Shown here piece after piece: positions 47,262 through 55,938 of a stretch of DNA of 64,000 bases (positions are counted from its first letter, which is position 1; each line of letters starts with the position of its first letter). The notes under the pieces were generated by a model. That model was given only the letters and a program-made list of their open reading frames with translations, searched no databases and was not told the DNA's origin. Location: contig NZ_CP049298.1 in NCBI RefSeq assembly GCF_011058315.1, forward strand, positions 1,364,001 to 1,428,000. Reading direction: 5' to 3'. This DNA comes from Chryseobacterium sp. POL2 (GTDB lineage Bacteria > Bacteroidota > Bacteroidia > Flavobacteriales > Weeksellaceae). Position numbers and translations under genes: made by a program.

Positions 47262-48701
47262 ATGAAAAAATGTTTACCATTATTAGCAGCATTCTTTTTT
47301 TCGAATGCTGTTGTAGCACAAGAAAGTCAAGCTTTCCATGCAACAATGGACGGAAAAAGTGCTATTGAACTTCAAAAACTATTTCCCAGCGAAGTTGAAA
47401 TTTTAAAGACAACCGACAATCAATCGGCCGTTTTCTTAACCGAAAAAGCCGCGCAACATCTTCACAAAAATATTCTGACACATGGTCCTGGTTATGTTTA
47501 TCAACAAGATGCAGAAACAGCCTTGGACGTTTTATCAAAAAAAACAGATAACAACCAAAAGCTTCTTAATCTTACAATAACTGAAAACGATTGGGTTAAT
47601 CATAGTATTTCTAAAGTAAATGCCGAGAATATTAAAAATCATATCATGACTTTGCAGGCTTATGGCACACGTCGTCACGATAATCCCAAAGGGAAACAGG
47701 CGGCACTTGACCTAAAGACAAAATGGGAAAATATGATAACCGCTTCTGGACGCACAGACATTAGCGTTTCCATCTTTAACCACAATGCAACACCAATGCC
47801 TTCTGTAATTTTGAAAATTAACGGCGCCACAACGCCTAACCAATCGGTTATTATTGGTGGACATTTGGATTCGATTTCTTTTTCTGGACAAGCGCCTGGC
47901 GCAGACGATAATGCTTCTGGAATAGCCAGTATTACTGAAATGTTGCGCGTATTACTTGACATTAATTTCAAACCTCAAAGAACGATTGAAATCATGGCTT
48001 ATTCTGCTGAAGAAGTTGGATTGGTGGGATCAAAAGATATTGCACAAAAGTATGCTTCTGAAAACAAAGACGTGTTGGCGTATGTGCAATTCGACATGAC
48101 CAATTATAAAGGATCGGCAAAAGACGTGTATTTAACAACCGATTCTTATAATAGCAATGATCTCAATTTGTTTTTAGTAGAGTTGATGGAACATTATAAC
48201 AAAACGGGCGCACATACATTCACTTACGGCAATACGATTTGTAACTATGGTTGCTCGGACCATTTTAGCTGGGCACAAAAAGGCTACAATGCCGCGTTCC
48301 CTTTTGAAGCGAGTTTTGATGACTCTAATCCGTACATCCATTCTTCGCAAGATCTAATTTCTGTTAGCGGAAGCACAGCAACACATGCTGCAAAATTCGC
48401 AAAATTAGGTTTAGAATTTTTAATAGAAGCGGCAAAATCCAGCCAAGCTTATATGGCTGTACAAACTACTAAAACTAATGATTTTAAAGTTGTTGTTGAT
48501 AAGAAAATTTTAAAACTTATCAATTTTAAAACCGACATTACATCTATTAAAATAATAGATGCTTCTGGGAAAATTGTAAAAGAGGTTGTTAATCCAAAAT
48601 CAGATTTTATTTCTTTAGAACATTTAAAAGAAGCCTATTATCTCTGTGTTATCGAAGATAATAATGGAAAAATAAGTACTACAAAATTTATTAATCAATA
48701 A
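47262..48701 (+). CDS. M28-family aminopeptidase with T9SS sorting domain
   Basis: A 479-aa protein. The signal peptide ends near residue 19. The two-zinc site is visible: H in GGHLDS, D in GADDNASG, catalytic E and ligand E in SAEEVGL, D in QFDMTNY, H in CSDHFSWA. The last about 70 residues (IKIIDASGKIVKEVVNPKSD ... KISTTKFINQ) are a type A sorting domain, so the enzyme is exported through T9SS and anchored or released at the surface. Confidence 0.88.
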   Translation: MKKCLPLLAAFFFSNAVVAQESQAFHATMDGKSAIELQKLFPSEVEILKTTDNQSAVFLTEKAAQHLHKNILTHGPGYVYQQDAETALDVLSKKTDNNQKLLNLTITENDWVNHSISKVNAENIKNHIMTLQAYGTRRHDNPKGKQAALDLKTKWENMITASGRTDISVSIFNHNATPMPSVILKINGATTPNQSVIIGGHLDSISFSGQAPGADDNASGIASITEMLRVLLDINFKPQRTIEIMAYSAEEVGLVGSKDIAQKYASENKDVLAYVQFDMTNYKGSAKDVYLTTDSYNSNDLNLFLVELMEHYNKTGAHTFTYGNTICNYGCSDHFSWAQKGYNAAFPFEASFDDSNPYIHSSQDLISVSGSTATHAAKFAKLGLEFLIEAAKSSQAYMAVQTTKTNDFKVVVDKKILKLINFKTDITSIKIIDASGKIVKEVVNPKSDFISLEHLKEAYYLCVIEDNNGKISTTKFINQ

Positions 48702-48704
48702 AAA

Positions 48705-48732
48705 AGTCCCAGAAAGTTAACTTTCTGGGGCT
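48705..48732. terminator. Bidirectional terminator overlapping the ferredoxin stop
   Basis: AGTCCCAGAAAGTT pairs with AACTTTCTGGGGCT. It lies between the convergent peptidase and ferredoxin genes; the last codons and stop of the ferredoxin gene lie in the stem. Confidence 0.8.
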
Positions 48733-49049
48733 AATTCTATCACAAGACCTTCTAGTTCATCGGTTGCGGGAATTTGGCAACTAAGACGGCTATTGGGTTT
48801 TACATTGTAAGCTTCATCCAGCATCGCTTCTTCGTCCACTTGCATTTCTGGTAAAGCAAGGTTTTCGCTTAACACATAACATTGGCAAGATGCACACATC
48901 GCCAAACCGCCACAGATACCGATTGTTCCTTCTGGAACCAACTCGTACGCGCGAATAACCTCCATAAGACTCATCGCCATATCGGTAGGCGCTGCAACAT
49001 CATGAGAAACGCCTTCTCTATCTATGATTGTAATATTTACATCAGACAT
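48717..49049 (-). CDS. [2Fe-2S] ferredoxin, adrenodoxin-like
   Basis: A 110-aa ferredoxin. C46-x5-C52-x2-C55 (ICGGLAMCASCQCYV) and C91 (RLSCQIPAT) ligate the cluster; C57 is an extra cysteine. It is a soluble electron carrier. The neighbour 265 bp upstream on the same strand is a thioredoxin-reductase-like flavoprotein, a plausible reductase for it. A NarL-type palindrome lies 66-81 bp upstream of the start. Confidence 0.88.
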   Translation of the reverse strand: MSDVNITIIDREGVSHDVAAPTDMAMSLMEVIRAYELVPEGTIGICGGLAMCASCQCYVLSENLALPEMQVDEEAMLDEAYNVKPNSRLSCQIPATDELEGLVIELAPES

Positions 49050-49114
49050 TTTTTAATCTTTTTACAAATTTAATAAATATTAGTGGTAAAGAAAATTTCG
49101 ATTGAGAATAAAAA

Positions 49115-49130
49115 TACCTAGAACTCGGTA
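49115..49130. promoter_or_regulatory. NarL-type 7-2-7 site upstream of the ferredoxin gene
   Basis: TACCTAG-AA-CTCGGTA, inverted heptamers with the same gap and the same AA centre as the site at 44352. A TAAATTTG -7 element on the minus strand (49065-49072) lies downstream, without a clear TTTG at -33, as expected for an activated promoter. Confidence 0.45.
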
Positions 49131-49260
49131 TATTTTATCATTTAATATAACTTAAATTTGATGTAAGAAAATGTTTGACAACATATTTTTATAGTCCTCA
49201 GTTAGAATAACCATGAATTCTTAAATCATATTTCACAGTTTTATTATTTAAATTTATCAC

Positions 49261-49292
49261 TAAAAAAAGCCTAAGTCAAAAACTTAGGCTTT
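49261..49292 (-). terminator. Terminator of the flavoprotein gene
   Basis: AAAGCCTAAGT and ACTTAGGCTTT form an 11-bp stem with a 5-nt loop and a T tract on the minus strand. Confidence 0.85.
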
Positions 49293-49314
49293 ATGTATAT
49301 ATTTTAAAAACTGA

Positions 49315-50367
49315 TTAATCTATTGATTTCACAACGGCTTTTTCAGCTTCTTTTCTTGTTCCATCAAAACCATCAATTCCTGATACTGTCGTATATTTAA
49401 GAACAAACTTCTTACCTGGATTAAGTCTGTTATAAACACTTTGACACATCAAGGTCGCCTCGTGGAAACCACAAAGAATCAACTTCAATTTCCCAGGATA
49501 GGTATTGATATCGCCGATGGCGTAGATACCATCAATATTGGTTTGGTAATCCAATGCGTTGTTAACTTTAATTGCATTTTTTTCAATGTCTAAGCCCCAA
49601 CTTCCTAAAGGTCCCAACTTCGGCGTTAACCCGAACAATGGAATTAAATAATCGGTTTCAATAACGGATGTTTCACCATCTTTAGTAACTTCAATAGCGG
49701 TTAACTTCTCCTCACCTAGCAATCCTGTGACTTCGGCTGGAGTTATAAGATTAATTTTTCCCGCTTTTTTAAGTGCTGATACTTTTTCAACAGAATCTAG
49801 AGCACCACGGAATTCGTTTCTTCTGTGAATTAAGGTAACATCCGAAGCAACCTCTGCCAAGAAGATCGACCAGTCCAATGCAGAATCTCCTCCTCCTGCG
49901 ATAACGACTTTTTGGTCGCGGAACATTTCTGGATTTCTCACGAAATATTCAACGCCATTTTCTTCAAATTTATCAAGATTTTCCAACTCAGGTTTACGAG
50001 GATCGAAACTTCCAAGTCCTCCAGCAATAGCAATTGCTTTACCTTTGATCTTGGTTCCTCGATTGGTTGTTACAATAAAATCACCTTCTTCCGTCTTCTC
50101 ATAAGTCATTGCTTTTTCTGACAAAGAAAACTGGGGCTCGAATTGTTTGATTTGTTCCATCAAATTATCAACAAGAACGCCGGCATCTACACTAGGAAAA
50201 CCAGGAATGTCAAAGATTGGTTTTTTGGGATAAAGCTCCGTTAATTGTCCGCCAGGTTGTGGCAAAGCATCAATAAGATGACATCTTAACTTTAATAATC
50301 CTGCTTCGAATACCGCAAATAATCCTGTTGGACCTGCGCCTATAATAATAATATCTGTTTCGAACAT
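49315..50367 (-). CDS. Ferredoxin-NADP+ reductase-like flavoprotein (TrxB-type)
   Basis: A 350-aa protein from the ATG at 50367; the longer frame adds residues without homology. FAD binding: IIIIGAGPTGLFAVFEAGL; NADPH binding: VVIAGGGDSALDWSIFLA; and the C-terminal GIYAIGDINTYPGKL. It lacks the CxxC of thioredoxin reductase (SALD occupies the region), which is the mark of TrxB-like ferredoxin-NADP reductases. The nearby ferredoxin is a probable partner. Confidence 0.85.
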   Translation of the reverse strand: MFETDIIIIGAGPTGLFAVFEAGLLKLRCHLIDALPQPGGQLTELYPKKPIFDIPGFPSVDAGVLVDNLMEQIKQFEPQFSLSEKAMTYEKTEEGDFIVTTNRGTKIKGKAIAIAGGLGSFDPRKPELENLDKFEENGVEYFVRNPEMFRDQKVVIAGGGDSALDWSIFLAEVASDVTLIHRRNEFRGALDSVEKVSALKKAGKINLITPAEVTGLLGEEKLTAIEVTKDGETSVIETDYLIPLFGLTPKLGPLGSWGLDIEKNAIKVNNALDYQTNIDGIYAIGDINTYPGKLKLILCGFHEATLMCQSVYNRLNPGKKFVLKYTTVSGIDGFDGTRKEAEKAVVKSID

Positions 50368-50460
50368 TGTATAAAAATTTTCTGTATGCAAAGCTAAACA
50401 TTTCAAGTACATTTAGCTTGATAGTCAATAATGATATTGATTAGTTTTATTTAATTTTAA

Positions 50461-51666
50461 TTAATTATTACGCTGAATAAGAGCCATATAAAAGCCATCA
50501 TAACCTTGGCTCGGCATTATCTTTTCTTCTTTTACCAAAGAATAATTCGGATTTTTTGTCAAAAATTTTTCAACCTGAAGATTATTTTCTGATGGCAAAA
50601 TAGAACAGGTCGCATAGATTAACTGTCCTCCTACTTTTATCATTTTAGAATAATCTTGAAGAATTTGTTCTTGCTCACCTTTGATTCTATCGATAAAATC
50701 TTGGTCAATTTTCCATTTGGAATCTGGATTTCTTTTCAAAACCCCAAGTCCAGAACATGGCGCATCAATTAACAGACGATCCGCTTTATCGTGCAATCTT
50801 TTGATAACTTTAGAATCCGAAATAAAACGAGGTTCAATATTATGCGCACCAGCACGTTTTGCACGACGCTTAAGCTCTGCCAACTTCCATTCGAAAATAT
50901 CAAGCGCAATAATTTGGCCTTTATTCTTCATCAAAGCGGCTAAATGCAGCGTTTTTCCTCCTGCGCCAGCACAAGCATCTACGACGCGCATACCTTCTTT
51001 AACGCCCAATAACTCACCAATTAACTGCGATGAAGCATCCTGAACTTCGAACAAGCCATCTTTAAAAGCAGATGTTAAAAATACATTTTTCTTCTCCTCC
51101 AACTGTACAGCATCTGGATAACCATTGATGGTGAATGCTTCGACCTGTTCGTCTTTAAGATCGGCAACCAATTCTTTAGGTGTTGTTTTCAACGTATTGG
51201 CACGCAAAACAGTTGGTGCTTGTTCGTTAAGTGCCAGCATTTCTTTTTCCCATTTTGGTCCCAACTCTTTCTCCAAAGTTTCTGCTAACCAATCTGGAAT
51301 CGAATATTCTATTGCTTTTGTCGGCAAATAACCTTTTTTAAGTTTGGTTAAAATATCTGCAATTTTTACACCGTCAAATTCTTCAAACTTCTTATAATGG
51401 GTTTTGCTCCAAAGCAGATAAGCTAGGATTAGTTTGTAAACATTATTCGGTTTAACACCTTCTCCCATATAATATTCGAGGCGTTTTTTCCAACGGATAA
51501 TGTTGTAGAAAATCTCCGATACAACTTGTCTGTCCTGGCTTCCCCATTTTCTATTGGCTTTCAAAAGTCTTTCGATAACTTTATCAGCATATTTTTTCTC
51601 CTGAAAAAATGTTTCTTGTAAAGCGTCGTGGATGCCGATAAGAAGATTGCGATGTATTAATTCCAT
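50461..51666 (-). CDS. RsmB/NOP-family RNA m5C methyltransferase
   Basis: A 401-aa protein. The N-terminal NusB-like part (1-130) precedes the SAM domain: VVDACAGAGGKTLHLAALM (motif I), LIDAPCSGLGVLKRNPD (motif IV with one catalytic Cys) and IYATCSILPSENN (motif VI, second Cys). It methylates cytosine in rRNA, probably 16S C967, though the exact site is not given by sequence. Confidence 0.85.
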   Translation of the reverse strand: MELIHRNLLIGIHDALQETFFQEKKYADKVIERLLKANRKWGSQDRQVVSEIFYNIIRWKKRLEYYMGEGVKPNNVYKLILAYLLWSKTHYKKFEEFDGVKIADILTKLKKGYLPTKAIEYSIPDWLAETLEKELGPKWEKEMLALNEQAPTVLRANTLKTTPKELVADLKDEQVEAFTINGYPDAVQLEEKKNVFLTSAFKDGLFEVQDASSQLIGELLGVKEGMRVVDACAGAGGKTLHLAALMKNKGQIIALDIFEWKLAELKRRAKRAGAHNIEPRFISDSKVIKRLHDKADRLLIDAPCSGLGVLKRNPDSKWKIDQDFIDRIKGEQEQILQDYSKMIKVGGQLIYATCSILPSENNLQVEKFLTKNPNYSLVKEEKIMPSQGYDGFYMALIQRNN

Positions 51667-51711
51667 AAAGTAAAGCTTCTAATAATAAAGAAGTGTGCAA
51701 ATTTACGAAAA

Positions 51712-51743
51712 ATAAAAAAGTTCAGAAATTAATTCTGAACTTT
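51712..51743 (-). terminator. Terminator overlapping the 3' end of the HNH-like gene
   Basis: AAAGTTCAGAA and TTCTGAACTTT form an 11-bp stem with a T-rich tail on the minus strand; the stop of the gene at 51729 lies inside the stem loop. Confidence 0.8.
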
Positions 51744-52568
51744 GGATATTTCGTTTTGCTTGGTTTTATTTTTGGGCAAAAGGCTCACTTCTACATCACT
51801 CCAATTTTCTCCCGTTTTGATGCGGTGTATTTGCATATCAGAAACGCCAAATCTTCTCGCCAATCTTGCCATAGGCTCGCCTTTTTGCAATTTCATTTTG
51901 ATGAAAACAACATCGCTGTACGATAACTTGGCATGATCTCTATGTTTTTTTTCTTTACGTTCTAATTTGAGATTATGTTCTATCCATTTCGGGCTTTTCA
52001 AGCCATGTTCCACAACTTCTTCTTTTGTAGCCCATGCGAGATTTTCTGCTCTATTGTCTTTTTTATCAAAATTTTTATGAATAACAAATTTCTTAGTTTC
52101 TGGTTGATCATTTTCTACAAACAATTCGGCAACAGCTTTGTGCACCAAAACATGAAAATATTTGGCGCGTTTCTTATTAATCTTTGCGCGTTCTTTGGAA
52201 AGTTTTTTTAACAATTTATCTAAAGCTTCTTTTTTAGAAAATAGTTTTCTCTCAATTTTTCGACTTTCATCGTAAATGGTGGATTTTTTCTTTAGTGAAG
52301 CATTCAAAACTTTAATTTCTGCACGAAGCTCATCGACTTCTTTTTGAAAATCAGATAAAGCTGCAGCAGAAACTTCATCCATTTCTGCCAATCTTTTGAA
52401 ACGGATAATTGGATAGCCTTCTTGTAAGCCGCCATTTATAATTCTGCCTTGGGGACAATTTACACTATAAGATTTGACTTCTCCATAAACAGAAAATTCG
52501 AGTTTTGTATTCTCATCCTGAGATTCATCGTTTGGATATACTTTCCAAATTACATTAGTTCTCTCCAC
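51729..52568 (-). CDS. NUMOD4/HNH-like protein with coiled coil and HTH
   Basis: A 279-aa protein. A NUMOD4-like N-terminus (IWKVYPNDESQDENTKLEFS, VYGEVKSYS) is followed by a charged coiled coil (about 85-135), an HNH-like segment (VHKAVAELFVENDQPETKKF, IHKNFDKKDNRAENLAWAT) and a C-terminal HTH (MARLARRFGVSDMQIHRIKT). The layout is that of homing-endonuclease relatives, but it stands as a single backbone gene, so a domesticated DNA-binding role is possible. The HNH residues look only partly conserved. Confidence 0.65.
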   Translation of the reverse strand: MERTNVIWKVYPNDESQDENTKLEFSVYGEVKSYSVNCPQGRIINGGLQEGYPIIRFKRLAEMDEVSAAALSDFQKEVDELRAEIKVLNASLKKKSTIYDESRKIERKLFSKKEALDKLLKKLSKERAKINKKRAKYFHVLVHKAVAELFVENDQPETKKFVIHKNFDKKDNRAENLAWATKEEVVEHGLKSPKWIEHNLKLERKEKKHRDHAKLSYSDVVFIKMKLQKGEPMARLARRFGVSDMQIHRIKTGENWSDVEVSLLPKNKTKQNEISKVQN

Positions 52569-52826
52569 ATTAATTACATTTTGAACAAAAATAGGAATTC
52601 AGATCAAATAAAGTCCAAATAGAGACTTAAAAACATGATTTATTAACATATTTTATAGAATTCATTCGGTCTTGGCATGGTATTTAATAAAATTGATGCC
52701 TAACAACTTAGGCTAAGACAATCTACTAATCAAGCTAAACAAAAAATTAACGCAGAAGGTATTGGTGAGATTTTTTTACCAAAACAGCGTTTACTGTTAA
52801 TTTATTGTTAATTACGTTTTGACATT

Positions 52827-52856
52827 TTTGTTAAATATAATAATTTAATAATTTTG
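52827..52856 (+). promoter_or_regulatory. Bacteroidota promoter and possible operator of the efflux operon
   Basis: TTTG (52827-52830), 18 bp, TAATTTTG (52849-52856) matches the -33/-7 consensus. TTTGACA (52818-52824) and TGTCAAA (52855-52861) form inverted half-sites around it and may be the TetR operator. Confidence 0.6.
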
Positions 52857-52882
52857 TCAAACTTTTTTGTTAAAACCTAGAA

Positions 52883-53479
52883 ATGAGTCAAGAAATCAAA
52901 AAGGATGACACCGAAGCAATAATCCGAAGAACCGCTAAAAAATTATTTTTTGGTGAAGGAAAATTCAATGCTACAACGCAAGAAATAGCTGATGCTGCAG
53001 GTGTTAACCGTACTTTAATCAATTATTATTTCCGTTCAAGAGACAATTTGTTTAATTCAGTTTTTGAAGAAGCCCTTAAAAAGGAGAAGGAAAAATCAGA
53101 ATTTATTCTTAACTCTGAGATGACTTTCAAAGAAAAATTAAGTTTTTTCATCGAAGATTCTATGAACAAAGCGATGCAGTATCCATATTTGGAAATCTAT
53201 ATTGTAACACAAATGAACCAAGGTTGTGTCTACAACAAGCCGGAAAACTATGACGAGATCATGTTAAAATTAGGCGATGAGTTGGAGAACGAAATAAAAA
53301 TTGGGAATGTTAAACCAATTTCGGTGCAACAATTCTTACTCAATTTAGCATCTTTAGTTTCTTTTCCTACTTGCATGCGTCCTTTGCTAAAGGAAACCAT
53401 GAAGTTAGATGATGAGGCGTTCGACAATCTTCTAAAAGAGCGAAAAGAAATCATCCTCAATACTTTATTTTTAAATTAA
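52883..53479 (+). CDS. TetR-family repressor of the efflux operon
   Basis: A 198-aa protein. The N-terminal TetR HTH (about 12-58: ATTQEIADAAGVNRTLINYY FR) is followed by an all-helical ligand domain. It is first in the operon before TolC-, MFP- and RND-type genes, 23 bp apart, so it probably represses the operon including itself and responds to an exported compound. Confidence 0.85.
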   Translation: MSQEIKKDDTEAIIRRTAKKLFFGEGKFNATTQEIADAAGVNRTLINYYFRSRDNLFNSVFEEALKKEKEKSEFILNSEMTFKEKLSFFIEDSMNKAMQYPYLEIYIVTQMNQGCVYNKPENYDEIMLKLGDELENEIKIGNVKPISVQQFLLNLASLVSFPTCMRPLLKETMKLDDEAFDNLLKERKEIILNTLFLN

Positions 53480-53502
53480 GAAAAACGTAGAATTTATATA
53501 TT

Positions 53503-54849
53503 ATGAAACATTACACTAATTACAAAGCGAAAGCCATATTATCTGGCGCGCTATTAGTGTTCGGTATGTTTTCTGGTATTGCCCAAGAGTCGGTTTCCTT
53601 ATCGGAAGCCATTCAGAAAGCTTTACAAAACAAAGCCGAAGCCAAGAAAGCTGCTTTGCAAGTGCAAAAAGCAGAGTACAAAATCGACGAAGCGAGAGCG
53701 GGCGCACTTCCACAAGTGAAAGTTGGCGGAAACCTCACCTACAACCCAGTCATCCAACAGTCTGTTTTACAGATGGGCGACCAAACTTTGGTTGTTAAAA
53801 TGGGACAACCCTGGACTTCCAACATCGCAGCAACAGTTAACCAAGCGCTGTTTGACCAAAAAGTTTTTATTGGTCTAAAAGCAGCAAAATCAACTAGAGA
53901 ATTTTATGTTCTTAATGCCCAGTTGACGAATGAGCAGATTATTGCCAATGTGGCTACCGCATACTACAACGTCTTTATTCAAGAAGAAAATCTTAGAACT
54001 CTAGAAGCCAGCTACAACAACACAGAAAAGGTACGAAACATTATAAAAAGTCTTGTTGATAATGGTCTGGCAAAACAGATCGACCTGGACAGAACCAATG
54101 TACAGTTAACCAACATCGCTTCTAACAAGCAAAGAGTAATTAATGGCGTTGAATTATCAAAAAACGCACTTAAATTCTACATGGGAGTTCCTATGGAAAC
54201 CGCTATTGTTTTAGAAGAAAAATCAATTGAGCCAAAGCCAGAACTTATAGAAACATTAGCCAATATGGATAATCGTTCTGAAGTTAAAGTTTTGGAAAAA
54301 CAAAAAGAGTTATTACAATATAATAAAAAAGCGACACAAGCGGCACTTTACCCAACGGTAGGACTACAAGGTCAATATGGTTGGTATGGTATGGGAACAA
54401 AATTTCCATTGACCAATGGTACATCAAACGGTGTTAACTGGAGCGACTTTGCATCTGTTGGGCTTAATGTCAACATCCCCATCTTCACAGGTGGAGCTAC
54501 GAAAGCCAGAATACAGCAAGCTGAAATCGACATTCAGGATGTAGAACAGGATATCGAAAATACCAAACAAAGTTTAAATCTAGATTACAAAAACTCTGTT
54601 ACTAATATCGAAAATGCTTTAATCAACCTTAATAGCATGAAAGATAATGTGGACTTAGCTGAGAAAGTTCAGAAAAATACACAGTCTAATTACCAATATG
54701 GTTTGGCAAATCTAACCGAGCTTTTGGACTCAGAAAATGCTTTAACACAAGCGAGACAAAACTATGCTAATGCATTATTGGATTATAAACAAGCCGAAAT
54801 TCAGTTAATCAAAGCTAAAGGAGAACTTAATACCTTAACACAACCATAA
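53503..54849 (+). CDS. TolC-family outer-membrane efflux protein
   Basis: A 448-aa protein with a signal peptide ending near SGIAQ (residue 27) and two OEP repeats with long helices (VSLSEAIQKALQNKAEAKKA; ANVATAYYNVFIQEENLRTL; LNLDYKNSVTNIENALINLN). It forms the outer-membrane channel for the adaptor and RND pump encoded next. Confidence 0.9.
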   Translation: MKHYTNYKAKAILSGALLVFGMFSGIAQESVSLSEAIQKALQNKAEAKKAALQVQKAEYKIDEARAGALPQVKVGGNLTYNPVIQQSVLQMGDQTLVVKMGQPWTSNIAATVNQALFDQKVFIGLKAAKSTREFYVLNAQLTNEQIIANVATAYYNVFIQEENLRTLEASYNNTEKVRNIIKSLVDNGLAKQIDLDRTNVQLTNIASNKQRVINGVELSKNALKFYMGVPMETAIVLEEKSIEPKPELIETLANMDNRSEVKVLEKQKELLQYNKKATQAALYPTVGLQGQYGWYGMGTKFPLTNGTSNGVNWSDFASVGLNVNIPIFTGGATKARIQQAEIDIQDVEQDIENTKQSLNLDYKNSVTNIENALINLNSMKDNVDLAEKVQKNTQSNYQYGLANLTELLDSENALTQARQNYANALLDYKQAEIQLIKAKGELNTLTQP

Positions 54850-54868
54850 TAAATAAACGATTCAGAAA

Positions 54869-55930
54869 ATGAAAAAAACTCTTATATATATCATTGTAGC
54901 AGCGGTTCTTGTAGGATTGTTCGTGTACAAAATTACCACCAACAAAGAAGAACAAACGGCTAAAGTAGCTGAAGTTGCTAAACAAGTTGACAAAATTAAT
55001 GTAAATGTTATAACAGCATCTAGATCAGACATTAATACAGATTATTCTGCCAACGGAACTTTTATTCCTAAAGCTGAGACTAATCTTTCTTCGGAAATTG
55101 CTGGTCGTGTGGTAAGTGTTTTGGTAAAAGAAGGTTCTAGAGTTGGCGCTGGACAAGTGGTTGCAACCATCAAAAAAGATGCAATCGAAGTAGACATGAC
55201 ACAAGCGCAAAACAATTTGCAAAACGCTATTATTGATAATCAACGTTACGAAAATGCTTACAAAACAGGTGGTGTAACAAAACAACAAGTTGATAACTCT
55301 AGACTACAACTTAAAAATGCACAGGCTGCAGTACGTGCACAAGGCGTGCGAGTTAACGATGCGACAGTCCGTGCAGGTATCAGCGGAACAATTAACAAAA
55401 GAATGATTGAGCCTGGTGCTGTAGTTTCTCCAGGAACACCAATGTTCGAAATCGTAAATATTAACACGCTTAAACTTTCTGTTTTAGTAGACGAAAGTCA
55501 GGTTGGAAAAATTCAGTTAGGGCAAATCGTAAATATTAATGTTAATGTTTTACCAGAAGAATCTTTCGCAGGTAAAATTACATTTATCGCCCCAAAAAGT
55601 GATGCGTCGCTTAACTTCCCAGTAGAAATCGAAGTTGCAAATAATGGGCAGCTAAAAGCAGGTATGTACGCTACAGCTATCTTCAAAACCAACCACGGTG
55701 CCGCTACTCAAAATATGTTAACAGTTCCTGCTGAAGCTTTCGTAAATGGAGTAAGTTCTGGACAATTATTTATCGTGAACAATGGCGTTGCTAAAATGGT
55801 AAAAGTAACTACCGGAAAAGTGTACGGTGATAAAGTACAAATCCTTTCAGGTCTTAATGGTGGCGAACAAGTAATTACCAGTGGGCAAATTAACCTAAAC
55901 GAAGGATCAAAAGTCAATATTGTAAAGTAA
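54869..55930 (+). CDS. RND efflux periplasmic adaptor (MFP family)
   Basis: A 353-aa protein with an N-terminal membrane anchor (residues 4-20), the lipoyl-like AGRVVSVLVKEGSRVGAGQV block, a short helical hairpin and beta-barrel segments (GISGTINKRMIEPGAVVSPG; GKITFIAPKSDASLNFPVEI). It bridges the pump and the TolC-like channel. The gap to the previous gene is 19 bp. Confidence 0.9.
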   Translation: MKKTLIYIIVAAVLVGLFVYKITTNKEEQTAKVAEVAKQVDKINVNVITASRSDINTDYSANGTFIPKAETNLSSEIAGRVVSVLVKEGSRVGAGQVVATIKKDAIEVDMTQAQNNLQNAIIDNQRYENAYKTGGVTKQQVDNSRLQLKNAQAAVRAQGVRVNDATVRAGISGTINKRMIEPGAVVSPGTPMFEIVNINTLKLSVLVDESQVGKIQLGQIVNINVNVLPEESFAGKITFIAPKSDASLNFPVEIEVANNGQLKAGMYATAIFKTNHGAATQNMLTVPAEAFVNGVSSGQLFIVNNGVAKMVKVTTGKVYGDKVQILSGLNGGEQVITSGQINLNEGSKVNIVK

Positions 55931-55938
55931 GTTAGAAC

